A stretch of 64,000 nt of DNA from Microbispora sp. H11081. Its GTDB lineage: Bacteria > Actinomycetota > Actinomycetes > Streptosporangiales > Streptosporangiaceae. The stretch is taken from positions 372,001 through 436,000 of the forward strand of contig NZ_JABBWV010000001.1 of the NCBI RefSeq assembly GCF_012999535.1, given 5' to 3'. The position numbers and the translations under genes are program-made. Shown here in pieces: positions 28,212 to 38,171 of the stretch (position 1 is the first letter of the stretch; every line of letters starts with the position of its first letter). The notes below the pieces were generated by a model. The model ran no database searches. It was not told the DNA's origin and was given only the letters and a program-made list of their open reading frames with translations.

Positions 28212-28772
28212 ATGTCTTCACAACCTCATACTGTGCTGCCCTGGGTCGTCCGCCGGATCGGATTGCCCCTGTTGTCCCTGCGGTGCCCCGACTGCCGGTC
28301 GGAGTCGGCCACCACCGGCGAGGGCAGGTTCCGGGTCAACGCCAACGGCAAGCTGCTGGACGTGTGGCTGCTGGTCTGCTGCGTGTCCTGCGGCCGTACG
28401 AGCAAGCTCACCGTGCACGAACGGGCGCCGGTCAGAACCTTCGATCCCGCCGAGCTCGACGGCTACCTCGCCAACGATCCGGAGCTGGTGGCGTCCGTGC
28501 TGCTGGATCCGCTGCTCGCCCGGCGCAACCGGTTCACCCTGGACTGGACGGGGGCCTGGCGGCTGGACATCCCGCCGGAGTCCCTCGACGGGGCGTGGCC
28601 GGTCCGGGTGGAGGTCGTCTTCGAGGATCCCGTGCCCGTGCGCCCCGAGCGGCTCATCGCGCGGGGGCTCGGCCTCAGCAGGGGCGAGGTGCTGCGCCGG
28701 ATCAAATGCGACGTCCCGCTGCGCCGTACGACGAGTGCCGGGTTCACCTTCATCGTGATGCCGGCGGACTGA
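28212..28772 (+). CDS. DUF1062-family protein
   Basis: A 186-residue protein matching the DUF1062 family. It has an N-terminal CPDCRS pair and a second CCVSCGRTS pair that together look like a zinc ribbon (residues about 25-60), and a C-terminal segment (LGLSRGEVLRRIKCDVPLRR) resembling an S4-like RNA-binding helix pair. The biochemical role is unknown. ATG 28212 follows AGAGAG; an upstream in-frame ATG at 28161 lacks a ribosome site. It precedes the NO synthase gene by 293 bases on the same strand. Confidence 0.8.
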   Translation: MSSQPHTVLPWVVRRIGLPLLSLRCPDCRSESATTGEGRFRVNANGKLLDVWLLVCCVSCGRTSKLTVHERAPVRTFDPAELDGYLANDPELVASVLLDPLLARRNRFTLDWTGAWRLDIPPESLDGAWPVRVEVVFEDPVPVRPERLIARGLGLSRGEVLRRIKCDVPLRRTTSAGFTFIVMPAD

Positions 28773-29065
28773 CGGGGGCGCGGCCGCGGCGTGATCCCCT
28801 GACGCGTCCGGGCTGGCCACGTCTCGCCCCGGGGGTGGGTCCAGGTTGTCCTGATCCGCCCCCGGTGGGCCCCCCGTACGCGCGGCGCCGGAGATCCACG
28901 GGTCGCCGGTGTGTGGATTTGGCGGACAAATCCAGGGACTTCGCGGAAAATGTGGAGCGCTGCGGCCGTACCGGTCGCGGCTGCCGCGGATCACGGACGG
29001 CGCAGTGGGGTGAGGGCCACTGCGGGAGGGTGTCGCCGCCGGCCCGGAACCGGCGCGGGGCGCCC

Positions 29066-30220
29066 GTGAGCGCGAAGTGTGTGGCGGTCGTGCTGACTTG
29101 GCGTAAATCGAGGAAGACCCCCGAGCCCGTACGGGACCGCGGGGAGGAGGTCGACAGGCGGGAGGCGGAGGACTTCGTCCGGCTCCACCACGCGGAGAAC
29201 CCGGCGGCGGGCCCGGTGGAGCAGCGGCTCCGGGAGGTCTTCGCGGAGATCGAGCAGACGGGGACGTACACGCACACCACGGGCGAACTGACGTTCGGCG
29301 CGCGGGTGGCGTGGCGCAACAGCAACAGGTGCATCGGACGCCTCTACTGGCGGTCGCTGCAGGTCCGTGACCGGCGGCACGTGGACACCGCCGACGGCGT
29401 GGCCGAGGAGTGCGTCGAGCACCTCAGGGCGGCCACAGGAGGGGGCAGGATTCGCCCCACCATCACGGTGTGCGCTCCCGACCGGGCGGGGGAGCGGGCG
29501 CCCCGCATCCTGAACGACCAGCTCATCCGGTATGCCGGGTATGTCCGCGAGGACGGCACCGTCCTCGGCGACCCGGCCAACGCCGATATCACCAAGCGCG
29601 CCCTGCGCATGGGCTGGCGCGGGGACGGCACGAGGTTCGACGTCCTGCCGCTGATCGTGGAGGCCAAGGGCGCCCTGGTCCTGCGGGAGGTGCCGCGCGA
29701 CGCGGTTTTGGAGGTGCCGCTCAGGCACCCGGCCTTCCCGTGGTTCGCCGACCTGGGACTCCGATGGCACGCCGTCCCGGCGATCTCGAACATGTCGCTG
29801 GAGATAGGCGGAGTCGTCTACCCGTGCGCGCCGTTCAACGGCTGGTACATGGGCACCGAGATCGGCGCGCGCAACCTCGCCGACCGGGACCGCTACGACC
29901 AGCTCGCGGTGGTGGCCGAGCGGCTCGGCCTCGACACCTCCCACGAACGGACGCTCTGGCGCGACCAGGCGCTGGTGGAGCTCAACGTCGCCGTGCTGCA
30001 CTCCTTCGCGGAGGACGGCGTCACGGTCACCGACCACCACACGGAGGCACGGCGGTTCCTTACCCATCTGGAGCGGGAGGAACGAAGCGGGCGCGTCTGT
30101 CCCGCGGACTGGTCCTGGATCGTGCCGCCCCTGTCCGGCGCCGCGACGCCCGTCTTCCACCGCTACTACGAGGACGTACGGCTCACGCCCGCCTACGTGC
30201 ACCGCCCTCCATTGGTGTAG
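29066..30220 (+). CDS. nos: Bacterial nitric oxide synthase oxygenase
   Basis: A 384-residue haem enzyme that makes NO from L-arginine using an external reductase. The haem-thiolate Cys89 is in WRNSNRCIGR. The substrate and pterin pocket signatures are present (APFNGWYMGTEIGARNLADR, including the Glu that binds arginine, and the Trp in CPADWSWIVPPLSG). There is no reductase domain, as in other bacterial NOS. The GTG at 29066 gives a length close to the family; GTGs at 29081 and 29090 are also possible. In actinomycetes NOS supports oxidative-stress defence, signalling or nitration in secondary metabolism. A catalase lies 2.5 kb downstream, but no P450 or nitration partner is visible. Confidence 0.93.
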   Translation: MSAKCVAVVLTWRKSRKTPEPVRDRGEEVDRREAEDFVRLHHAENPAAGPVEQRLREVFAEIEQTGTYTHTTGELTFGARVAWRNSNRCIGRLYWRSLQVRDRRHVDTADGVAEECVEHLRAATGGGRIRPTITVCAPDRAGERAPRILNDQLIRYAGYVREDGTVLGDPANADITKRALRMGWRGDGTRFDVLPLIVEAKGALVLREVPRDAVLEVPLRHPAFPWFADLGLRWHAVPAISNMSLEIGGVVYPCAPFNGWYMGTEIGARNLADRDRYDQLAVVAERLGLDTSHERTLWRDQALVELNVAVLHSFAEDGVTVTDHHTEARRFLTHLEREERSGRVCPADWSWIVPPLSGAATPVFHRYYEDVRLTPAYVHRPPLV

Positions 30221-30250
30221 AACTTAATTCGGGTGAAGGAGGGTGTTGCG

Positions 30251-31021
30251 ATGGTGGTGCTGTCCGAGGACGACGGCGGTGTGCGGATCCTGACGTTCAA
30301 CCGGCCCGAAAGGCTGAACGCCTGGACCGCCGAGATGGGACGGCGCTACTTCGACCTGCTGGAGGAGGCCGACCACGACCCGTCCGTACGGGCGGTCGTG
30401 GTGACCGGCGCGGGCAAGGGCTTCTGCGCCGGGGCCGACTTCGCGGACCTGACGGCACTGCACGCGGGCACCTACTCCGACAAGCAGGACCCCCGGCCCA
30501 ACACCTTCCCCACCACCCTGCGGACGCCCGTCGTCGCCGCGGTCAACGGCGCCTGCGCCGGGCTCGGGATGGTCCACGCGCTCGTGTGCGACGTCGTCCT
30601 CACCGCCGACGACGCCAAGTGGACGACCGCGTTCTCCCGGCGTGGCCTCATCGCCGAGTACGGCCTCGGCTGGATCCTGCCCCGGCTGGCCGGCCAGGCG
30701 CGGGCGACTGACCTGCTGCTGTCCGGCCGGGTCTTCACCGGCGCGGAGGCGTGCGCGATTGGCCTTGCCGTACGCGCGGTGCCGGGGGAGCGGCTGCTCG
30801 CCGAGGCCGTCGCGTACGCGAAGGAACTGGCCACCCAGTGCTCGCCCGCCTCCATGGCCGTGATCAAGCGGCAGATCTGGGGCGGCTGGCAGACAGGGCT
30901 CGACGAGGCCAGGGACGAGGCCGTACGCCTGATGATGGAGTCGTTCCAGCGGCCGGACTTCGCCGAGGGAGTGGCGAGCTTCCTCGAACGCCGGCCGCCG
31001 GAGTTCCCGCCTCTGGGGTAG
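30251..31021 (+). CDS. Enoyl-CoA hydratase/isomerase family protein
   Basis: A 256-residue crotonase. The oxyanion-hole motifs are GKGFCAGADFADL and NGACAGLGM, with a candidate catalytic Glu in GLIAEYGLGW; the second hydratase Glu is not obvious, so isomerase or other crotonase chemistry is possible. ATG 30251 has AAGGAGGG seven bases upstream. It follows the NOS gene by 30 bases on the same strand and may be co-transcribed, although a functional link is not evident. Substrate unknown. Confidence 0.88.
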   Translation: MVVLSEDDGGVRILTFNRPERLNAWTAEMGRRYFDLLEEADHDPSVRAVVVTGAGKGFCAGADFADLTALHAGTYSDKQDPRPNTFPTTLRTPVVAAVNGACAGLGMVHALVCDVVLTADDAKWTTAFSRRGLIAEYGLGWILPRLAGQARATDLLLSGRVFTGAEACAIGLAVRAVPGERLLAEAVAYAKELATQCSPASMAVIKRQIWGGWQTGLDEARDEAVRLMMESFQRPDFAEGVASFLERRPPEFPPLG

Positions 31022-31057
31022 GACTCGGCGGACTTCCAGCGGACTTCTAGCGGACTT

Positions 31058-32179
<1,122 letters not shown>

Positions 32180-32274
32180 AGTCGCACACTCCTCAACATC
32201 ACAGCCTCTCCGTAGGGTAGCGAGTCAACCGCCGAACCCGTCACCCAAGAGAACCCCCACCCCCCACCCCCGCC

Positions 32275-32614
32275 GTGATCTTGTAGTTTGTCGCACTCAT
32301 CCTCGCCGACCTGCGCCGATATGGTTCGTGATCTTGCAGTTTTACTGTGGAAAGGCCCCTGAACTGCCCGTACGCTATCCGTGATCTTGCAGTTGCAAGA
32401 TCGCGGAGCGCCTATCCCCAGGTCGCAGTGCCTGCAGCCGAGCTTCTGCAAGATCATTTAGGTGCCCGGGCTGGTCATGGGGCTGTGTGCGACAAACTGC
32501 AAGATCACGAGGGGTGTACCGCCAGGTCCGCGGGGTGACGTGCAACAAAGTGCAAGATCACGGAGGGTGTACGGCGAGGTCAGCGGGGTTGTGTGCGACA
32601 AACTACAAGATCAC
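32275..32614. repeat. Seven copies of a 22-bp intergenic repeat in two orientations
   Basis: The element, in forward sense GT followed by GCGACAAACTGCAAGATCAC, occurs nearly intact at 32487-32508, 32540-32561 and 32593-32614, with a partial copy (TTCTGCAAGATCA) near 32445. In reverse sense it occurs at 32275-32296 (full), 32328-32347 (partial) and 32381-32402. The last is fused to a forward half, making GATCTTGCAGTTGCAAGATC. Copies facing left lie nearer galK and copies facing right nearer katA, so the cluster is roughly symmetrical. The forward full copies are spaced exactly 53 bases apart. No coding sequence is seen here. Confidence 0.88.
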
Positions 32615-32667
32615 GGGGGGTTTGGGTGGGGTCCGGCCTGGGGGGTGGGCCGGACCCTGGTCTCACC

Positions 32668-32719
32668 CTGCGATCTCACACTGCGATCTCACACTGCGAT
32701 CTCACACTGCGATCTCACA
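32668..32719. repeat. Four exact 13-bp tandem repeats overlapping the katA stop codon
   Basis: CTGCGATCTCACA is repeated four times without a mismatch (32668-32680, 32681-32693, 32694-32706, 32707-32719). The last copy contains the katA stop codon (complement of TCA at 32715-32717). Confidence 0.92.
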
Positions 32720-34376
32720 TGGCGGGTGTGGTGGCCCGCTCGTTGGGGACGCAGTGCGTCATCTTGAGGCCCGACACGTCGCGCGGGCCGTTCTTGCCGA
32801 GGTTGGCCAGGCGCTCCCTGTCCTCTTCCGTCAGGTCCTGGCTCGCCAGCGGCTCCAGGTGCTTGACGTCGTCGGGCGTGATGCCGAGCCCTTCGCCCAC
32901 GCGCAGCCCGAGGTCGTCCTCGACCAGCAGCAGGTGCCAGACCATCCGCTCCTGGACGGGCCGGACGCACTGCGACAGCATGGTGGTCATGTTCTCCACC
33001 AGGTCGTCGCGCTCCCACTGCTCCATGAGCAGGTAGCGCTGGCCTGCCTGCTTGTAGTCGTTGGTCCTCGGGATCCGCTTCCTGGTGAGCCTGCCGACGA
33101 TCTCCGGGCCCTGCTCGTCGTGCGTCGGGAACTGCCCTTCCCGCAGCCCGCCGGTGATCGACGGCTCGTAGTTGACGTGCGGGTTCTCGCCGGACTGGTC
33201 CTGGTGATAGGTCATGAGGCCGTCGCGCTGGTTGGTGCGCACCTCGGCGTTCTTGGCCTGGTTCACCGGGAGCTGCAGGTAGTTCGGCCCGACGCGGTAG
33301 CGCTGGGTGTCGCTGTAGGAGAACGTCCTGCCGACGAGCATCTTGTCGTCGGAGAAGTCCAGCCCGTCGACGAGTACGCCGGTGCCGAACGAGATCTGCT
33401 CGTTCTCCGCGAAGTTGTTGCCGACGGTCCGGTCGAGGACCATCCGCCCCACCGGCTTGGCCGGGAAGAGCTCCTCGGGCCAGACCTTGGTGTCGTCCAG
33501 CGGGTCGAAGTCCAGCTCGGGGTGCTCTTCGTCGCTCATCATCTGGACGAGCAGCTCCCACTCCGGGTGGTCGCCGCGCTGGATGGCCTCGTACAGGTCC
33601 TTGGTCGCGTGCCCCAGCTCGTGGGCCTGGATGCGCGCGGCGTCCTCGGCCGTCATGCTCCTGACGCCCTGCTTGGGCATCCAGTGGTACTTCACGAGCA
33701 TGGTGTCGCCCTGCGCGTTGACCCACTTGTACGTGTTCACCCCGAAGCCCTGCATGTGCCGGTAGTCGGCCGGGATGCCGCGCGGGCTGAACAGGTTGAC
33801 GAGCATGTGCATGCTCTCCGGCGTCTGCGACATGAAGTCGAAGATCCGGTTCGGCTCCTGCCGGAACGTGACCGGGTCCGGCTTGAGCGCGTGGATCACG
33901 TCGGGGAACTTGATGGCGTCGCGGATGAAGAACACGGCGAGGTTGTTCCCGACGAGGTCCCAGTTGCCGTCCTCGGTGTAGAACTTCACGGCGAAGCCGC
34001 GCGGGTCGCGGGCGCACTCGGACGAGTCGCGCCCCCCGATCACCGTCGAGAACCGGATGGCCAGGTCGGTGCGCTTGCCGGCCTCCTGGAAGAGCTTCGC
34101 CCTGGTGAACCGGGCGATCGGCTCGTCACCCCATTTGCCGTACGCCTCGAAGTAGCCGTACGCGGTCGTGCCGCGCGCGTGGACCACCCGCTCGGGAATG
34201 CGTTCCCGGTCGAAGTGGCTGATCTTCTCCAGGAACTGGTAGTTCTCGAGGGTGGCCGGGCCGCGCGCACCGACCGTGCGCTGGTTCTGGTTGTCGTAGA
34301 CCGGGTGCCCTTGACGGTTGGTCAGCACCGGACGCTCGTCCCCGGGCTCCGGTCCCCTGCTCGACACGTCCGTCAT
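32715..34376 (-). CDS. katA: Catalase (monofunctional, clade KatA)
   Basis: A 553-residue haem catalase that dismutates H2O2. The distal His is in [20 protein letters not shown], the conserved Asn in [17 protein letters not shown], and the proximal haem-ligand Tyr in [20 protein letters not shown]. The length fits the 480-560 residue group with a C-terminal extension. The last residues (ERATTPAM) run into the 13-bp tandem repeat. A TTGAACT/ACTTCAA inverted repeat upstream may bind a FurA/CatR-type peroxide regulator, but no such regulator gene is in the window. Confidence 0.95.
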   Translation of the reverse strand: MTDVSSRGPEPGDERPVLTNRQGHPVYDNQNQRTVGARGPATLENYQFLEKISHFDRERIPERVVHARGTTAYGYFEAYGKWGDEPIARFTRAKLFQEAGKRTDLAIRFSTVIGGRDSSECARDPRGFAVKFYTEDGNWDLVGNNLAVFFIRDAIKFPDVIHALKPDPVTFRQEPNRIFDFMSQTPESMHMLVNLFSPRGIPADYRHMQGFGVNTYKWVNAQGDTMLVKYHWMPKQGVRSMTAEDAARIQAHELGHATKDLYEAIQRGDHPEWELLVQMMSDEEHPELDFDPLDDTKVWPEELFPAKPVGRMVLDRTVGNNFAENEQISFGTGVLVDGLDFSDDKMLVGRTFSYSDTQRYRVGPNYLQLPVNQAKNAEVRTNQRDGLMTYHQDQSGENPHVNYEPSITGGLREGQFPTHDEQGPEIVGRLTRKRIPRTNDYKQAGQRYLLMEQWERDDLVENMTTMLSQCVRPVQERMVWHLLLVEDDLGLRVGEGLGITPDDVKHLEPLASQDLTEEDRERLANLGKNGPRDVSGLKMTHCVPNERATTPAM

Positions 34377-34406
34377 GGGACGGCTCCTCTCGCTATTTGA
34401 TCTCGT

Positions 34407-34428
34407 TTGAACTCTTAGTCCACTTCAA
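34407..34428 (-). promoter_or_regulatory. Inverted repeat upstream of katA
   Basis: TTGAACT (34407-34413) and ACTTCAA (34422-34428) form an imperfect 7-bp inverted repeat with an 8-base centre, about 30 bases upstream of the katA start. The size and position fit a Fur/CatR-type operator; this is inference. Confidence 0.4.
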
Positions 34429-34572
34429 GACCTCCCTATCCGGTTTCCGGCGGGGTATGCGTCTCCAGCGCCACGCAGGATCCCGGCGGTGGGCGCGCCG
34501 AGACCCCGCCCAGGCCCATGCACAGGAAGCCCAGGCCGCCGCACCGCCGGAACCGCGGCGAGATGCCCTATC

Positions 34573-34995
34573 TCACCCTGTTACGCCGCCCTTGCGCGGC
34601 TCACCCCGGTACGTGCCGAACGACCAGAGGTTGTCCTCGGGATCGCGGACGACGAACTCGCGGGAGCCGTAGTCCGTGTCGTACGGCTCCATGACGACCC
34701 GCGCCCCCGCGGCGGTCGCCCTGGCGAACAACGTGTCCGGGTCGTCGGTCACGGCGTAGGCGCCGAACGTGCCCGGGGGCAGGTTCCACTTGTCGTCCGG
34801 TGCGTCGCGGACGCTGCCCATCATGATCCCGCCACCGGCGGGCCAGGAGAGCTGGGCCTGGTCGACGCGGTCGCCCTCGCCGTACACGGCGGTCTCCTCG
34901 AAGCCGAACGCCTCGACGTAGAAGGCGATCAGCGCGCGGGCGTTCGAGGCCCGCAGCGTGGGCCATACCTGAGGTGCTGGTGTGGTGTCGGTCAT
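34573..34995 (-). CDS. VOC-family (glyoxalase-like) protein
   Basis: A 140-residue vicinal-oxygen-chelate protein with paired beta-alpha-beta-beta-beta modules: APQVWPTLRASNARALIAFY, then FGFEETAVY in the first half, and DTDYGSREFVVRDPEDNLWS in the second. This resembles the PhnB/bleomycin-resistance-like group. A metal-ligand set is incomplete to the eye, and the ligand is unknown. Its ATG overlaps the stop of the upstream AraC regulator gene (ATGA), so the two are translationally coupled. Confidence 0.85.
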   Translation of the reverse strand: MTDTTPAPQVWPTLRASNARALIAFYVEAFGFEETAVYGEGDRVDQAQLSWPAGGGIMMGSVRDAPDDKWNLPPGTFGAYAVTDDPDTLFARATAAGARVVMEPYDTDYGSREFVVRDPEDNLWSFGTYRGEPRKGGVTG

Positions 34996-35888
34996 GCCAC
35001 CGAGTCTGGCGAGCCGTCCTCCGGCCCGGCTTGTACGTTTCGGAACAGCTCGGCTCCGTGGCGGCTCTCCTCCGCCAGCCAGCGGCTGGGCGAGCACCCG
35101 GCGAGCGCGCCGAACTCGCGGGCGAGGTGCGCCTGGTCGTAGAACCCGCACTCGGCCGCCGCGTCCGCGAGCGTGAGCCGCCGCCCTGACGCCGCCGCGC
35201 CCTGGAGCAGGTGGCGGGCCCGGTCGAACCGGACGACCCGCGCGGCCTCCTTGGGGGACAGGCCGATCTCCTCGCGGAAGCGGCCGTTGAGGTGCCTGGT
35301 GCTCCAACCCACCTCGCGGGCGAGGGCGGACACGGTGACCCGCCCGCCGGTGGCCAGCGTCCGGCGCCACGCCCGCGACACCTCGGCCGGGTGCGCCCGC
35401 GTGGGGCGCGCGCGCCGGGACAGGACCGTGTCGAGGACCGCGAATCGCTCGTCCCAGCCGGGCGCCTCCAGCAGGCGTTCGCGGAGCTCGCCCGCCGGCC
35501 GGCCGAGCACCTCGGCGCCGTCCAGGTCGAGACCGGACAGCTCCCCGGCGGGCAGCCCGAGCAGGGCCCGCGCGCCGAGCGGCGTCAGCGCGAGCTGGAC
35601 GCCCGACTGCCGGCCGTCGTGCGTGATCAGCGCGGGGGTGGTGTGCAACCCGCCGACCAGCGTGTCGTACGACCCTGGCGGGGTGCGCGGGTCGGGGTGC
35701 GCCGCGACGACGAGCGGGTCGTCGAGCGTGACGATCATCGTCAGGTACGGCGAAGGCAGGCCGCGGTGCGTGGCCGGCGGGACTCCGGCCTCGCGGTAGG
35801 CGCTGTACCACGCGACCAGTGAACGCAGCGCGGGAGCGGGCCGCCGGTGGAAGAACGTGGTCTCCTCGTGCTCGTCCGCGTCCGCCAT
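34992..35888 (-). CDS. AraC-family transcriptional regulator
   Basis: A 298-residue regulator with an N-terminal effector-like domain (RRPAPALRSLVAWYSAYREA; about 1-150) and a C-terminal double helix-turn-helix (VSALAREVGWSTRHLNGRFR and LADAAAECGFYDQAHLAREF). It overlaps the VOC gene by four bases and probably controls this two-gene unit. The effector is unknown. Confidence 0.92.
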   Translation of the reverse strand: MADADEHEETTFFHRRPAPALRSLVAWYSAYREAGVPPATHRGLPSPYLTMIVTLDDPLVVAAHPDPRTPPGSYDTLVGGLHTTPALITHDGRQSGVQLALTPLGARALLGLPAGELSGLDLDGAEVLGRPAGELRERLLEAPGWDERFAVLDTVLSRRARPTRAHPAEVSRAWRRTLATGGRVTVSALAREVGWSTRHLNGRFREEIGLSPKEAARVVRFDRARHLLQGAAASGRRLTLADAAAECGFYDQAHLAREFGALAGCSPSRWLAEESRHGAELFRNVQAGPEDGSPDSVA

Positions 35889-36055
35889 CGGCTGGTCCTC
35901 CTTCCCGCGGTCCCAGTCTCCACGAAGGAGAGCGCGGCGGCCATCGCCGCGCGCGACGACGGCCGCGGGAGTGCGGCGAGGCCGGACCGAGCGGGCAGGT
36001 GCGGCGGGCGGGGGCCGGGGGTGCGACGACGCGCGCGGGTGTCCTCAGCCGCCGG

Positions 36056-36343
36056 TCAGGCGGCCCCCTCGGCCCCCTCGGCGTCGAGGTCGCGGGACAG
36101 CAGGTCCGCGAGGGCGGCGAGGGCCTCCTCCGCCCCCGGGCCTTCGGCCTCCAGGGTGACCTCGGTGCCGTGCCCGGCCCCGAGGGTCAGCACGCCCAGC
36201 ATGCTGTTGGCGGGGACGGCCTTCCCACCGCCCACGCGGATGCGCACGGGCGCCGCCTGCCGCGCCGCCGCCTCGACGAAGATCTTGGCAGGGCGGGCGT
36301 GCAGCCCGGAACGCGAGGCGACCGCCACTGTCTTTTCCGGCAT
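36056..36343 (-). CDS. ptsH: PTS phosphocarrier protein HPr
   Basis: A 95-residue HPr. His15, which accepts phosphate from enzyme I, is in SRSGLHARPAKIF, and the regulatory-serine region is ANSMLGVLTLGAGHG (Ser present). It is the last gene of the minus-strand PTS operon, 18 bases after the dehydrogenase. Enzyme I is not in the window and must be encoded elsewhere. Confidence 0.95.
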   Translation of the reverse strand: MPEKTVAVASRSGLHARPAKIFVEAAARQAAPVRIRVGGGKAVPANSMLGVLTLGAGHGTEVTLEAEGPGAEEALAALADLLSRDLDAEGAEGAA

Positions 36344-36361
36344 CGCTGTACCTCTCCGATC

Positions 36362-37402
36362 TCAGGGCTCGATGGTGACCTTGATGGCGGCGCCGCGGGC
36401 GACGACGTCGATGGCGTCCATGACCTCGTCCAGGCCGAGGCGATGGGTGATCAGGTCGGCGACCGGCACCGCGCCGTCGGCGATGAGCCGCAGGGCGCGG
36501 GCGTTGTGGGCCGGGCTCGATCCGTTGGCGCCGACGATGGTCAGCTCCCGGTAGTGCACCAGGTTGGAATCGCAGGCGATGATCGGGTCGTCCTTCGGCA
36601 AGCCGCCGAAGAAGCTGATCCGGCCCTGCCGCGCGGCCATCTGCAACGCCTGCTGCTGGGCCGCCCCGGAGGCCGCCGCCGTGATCACCACGTCGGCGCC
36701 CCGGCCTCCGGTCAGCTTGAGCACCTCGTCCACGAGGTCGGTCTCGCCCGAGCAGATCGCCGCGTCGGGCCGTACGAGGTCGGCGGCCATCGTGAGGCGC
36801 TCGGCGTTGAGGTCGGCGAGGAACACCCGGGCCGCGCCGCGCGAGCGGGCCAGCCGCACGTGCAGGCAGCCGATCGGGCCCGAGCCGACGACGACCACGT
36901 CGTCGCCCTCGCCGACGCGGGCCAGCTCCTGCCCGTTGAGCACGCAGGCGAGCGGCTCGGCGAGGGACGCCTCGGCGAACCCCACCCCGTCGGGGATGCG
37001 GTTGAGCCCGTCCACGGCGAGCACTTTGGCAGGCACGACCATGTACTGCGCGAAGCCGCCGTCGTAGTGGTAGCCCATCGACTCCTGGTTGGGGCAGACC
37101 GTGAGGTGGCCCCGGCGGCACTCCTCGCACTGGCCGCACGGGATCGCGGCGATCACCTGCACCCGGTCGCCGGGGCTCCAGCCGGTGACGCGCTCGCCGA
37201 GCTCCACGATCTCCCCGGCGATCTCGTGGCCCATCACGCGAGGCGGCCTGATGTGGTGGTGCCCGAACCGGTGGATCTTCACGTCCGTGCCGCACGTGGA
37301 GCAGTTGCGTACGCGGATCTTGACCTCGCCGGGGCGGGCGACGGGCTCGGGCACCTCCTCCAGGCGGATGTCTCCGGTAGCGTGGAAACGGGCGACTTTC
37401 AC
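36362..37402 (-). CDS. Zinc-dependent polyol/sorbitol-type dehydrogenase
   Basis: A 346-residue medium-chain dehydrogenase. The catalytic zinc ligands are in NCSTCGTD and MGHEIAGE, the structural zinc Cys in CGQCEECRRGHLTVC, and the NAD-binding motif is VVVVGSGPIGCLHV. It resembles sorbitol, galactitol-1-phosphate and related polyol dehydrogenases. Its GTG overlaps the EIIA stop (GTGA). Being inside a mannitol-type PTS operon, it most likely oxidises the imported polyol phosphate. MtlD-type mannitol-1-phosphate dehydrogenase is absent here, so this enzyme may substitute, though that is inferred. Confidence 0.87.
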   Translation of the reverse strand: MKVARFHATGDIRLEEVPEPVARPGEVKIRVRNCSTCGTDVKIHRFGHHHIRPPRVMGHEIAGEIVELGERVTGWSPGDRVQVIAAIPCGQCEECRRGHLTVCPNQESMGYHYDGGFAQYMVVPAKVLAVDGLNRIPDGVGFAEASLAEPLACVLNGQELARVGEGDDVVVVGSGPIGCLHVRLARSRGAARVFLADLNAERLTMAADLVRPDAAICSGETDLVDEVLKLTGGRGADVVITAAASGAAQQQALQMAARQGRISFFGGLPKDDPIIACDSNLVHYRELTIVGANGSSPAHNARALRLIADGAVPVADLITHRLGLDEVMDAIDVVARGAAIKVTIEP

Positions 37403-37866
37403 TCGGAGTCTTCCTCTCCGTCCGGTTGCAGCAGTTGGATGACCTCGTCGACCTCGGTGGCCGCGCGCAGAGCCGCGGCGCGGTCCGGATCGAGCAGGAT
37501 CTGGGCGAGCTCCGACAGCAGTCGCAGGTGGCCGTCCCCGCGGGCCGCGATGCCGACGCACACCGTCACCCGCTCGCCGTGCCAGTCGACGCCGTCAGGG
37601 AAGCGCAGCACGCAGACGGCGTCGTGGCGGACCGCCTCCTTCGAGGTCAGCGTGCCGTGGGGGATGGCGACGCCCTCGCCGACGTACGTGGAGATCGACC
37701 GCTCGCGTTCGAGCATGGCATCGGTGTAGCTCCCGTCCACCGCGCCGACCTCCTGGAGGACCGCTCCGCACTGCCGGACGGCGTCCTCGACGTCCCCGGC
37801 GGTCGCGGCCGTCCGCACGGCGCGGGGGTCGAGGGGGAGCGGGGCCGTGCCGGCCCGGTCAGCCAT
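37399..37866 (-). CDS. PTS EIIA, mannitol/fructose type
   Basis: A 155-residue cytosolic phosphotransfer subunit. The phospho-accepting His is in YVGEGVAIPHGTLTSKEAV, the EIIA-Mtl/Fru signature, followed by VCVLRFPDGVDWHGERVTVC. It overlaps the EIIB gene by eight bases and the dehydrogenase by four. It passes phosphate from HPr to EIIB. Confidence 0.92.
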   Translation of the reverse strand: MADRAGTAPLPLDPRAVRTAATAGDVEDAVRQCGAVLQEVGAVDGSYTDAMLERERSISTYVGEGVAIPHGTLTSKEAVRHDAVCVLRFPDGVDWHGERVTVCVGIAARGDGHLRLLSELAQILLDPDRAAALRAATEVDEVIQLLQPDGEEDSE

Positions 37867-38167
37867 CGATCGTGCCCCCGTTCTTGATGGCGGTGACGAC
37901 CCGCGTCACAGCCGGGTCGCCGATGAAGACCTGGAACGGCACGAGCACGACGCCGGGGGCGCTCGCCCTGGCCCGCTCGGCCAGCCCGGTGTGGCAGACG
38001 ATCACGTCGGCGTCCCCGGGGATCGAGTTGACCGGGGTGTGCTCCACGCTGACCGCGGTGCCCTTGAGTTGCTTGCGCAGCGTGCTCGCCAGCATGACGC
38101 TGCTGCCCATGCCCGCGTCGCAGGCCACGATGAGCTTGCGGACGTCCTTGCCCTCGATGCTGGCCAC
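37859..38167 (-). CDS. PTS EIIB, mannitol type
   Basis: A 102-residue subunit. The phosphocysteine Cys16 is in IVACDAGMGSSVML, the typical mannitol EIIB loop. It ends GGTIDG and is separated from the EIIC gene by only four bases. In Escherichia coli these parts are one MtlA chain; here EIIC, EIIB and EIIA are separate genes. Confidence 0.93.
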   Translation of the reverse strand: MASIEGKDVRKLIVACDAGMGSSVMLASTLRKQLKGTAVSVEHTPVNSIPGDADVIVCHTGLAERARASAPGVVLVPFQVFIGDPAVTRVVTAIKNGGTIDG

Positions 38168-38171
38168 GGTT

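Noticed and set aside
32275-32719. CRISPR array
   Set aside because: The repeats are of both orientations, spacers are partly unequal, and no cas gene is present; the tandem 13-mers have no spacers.
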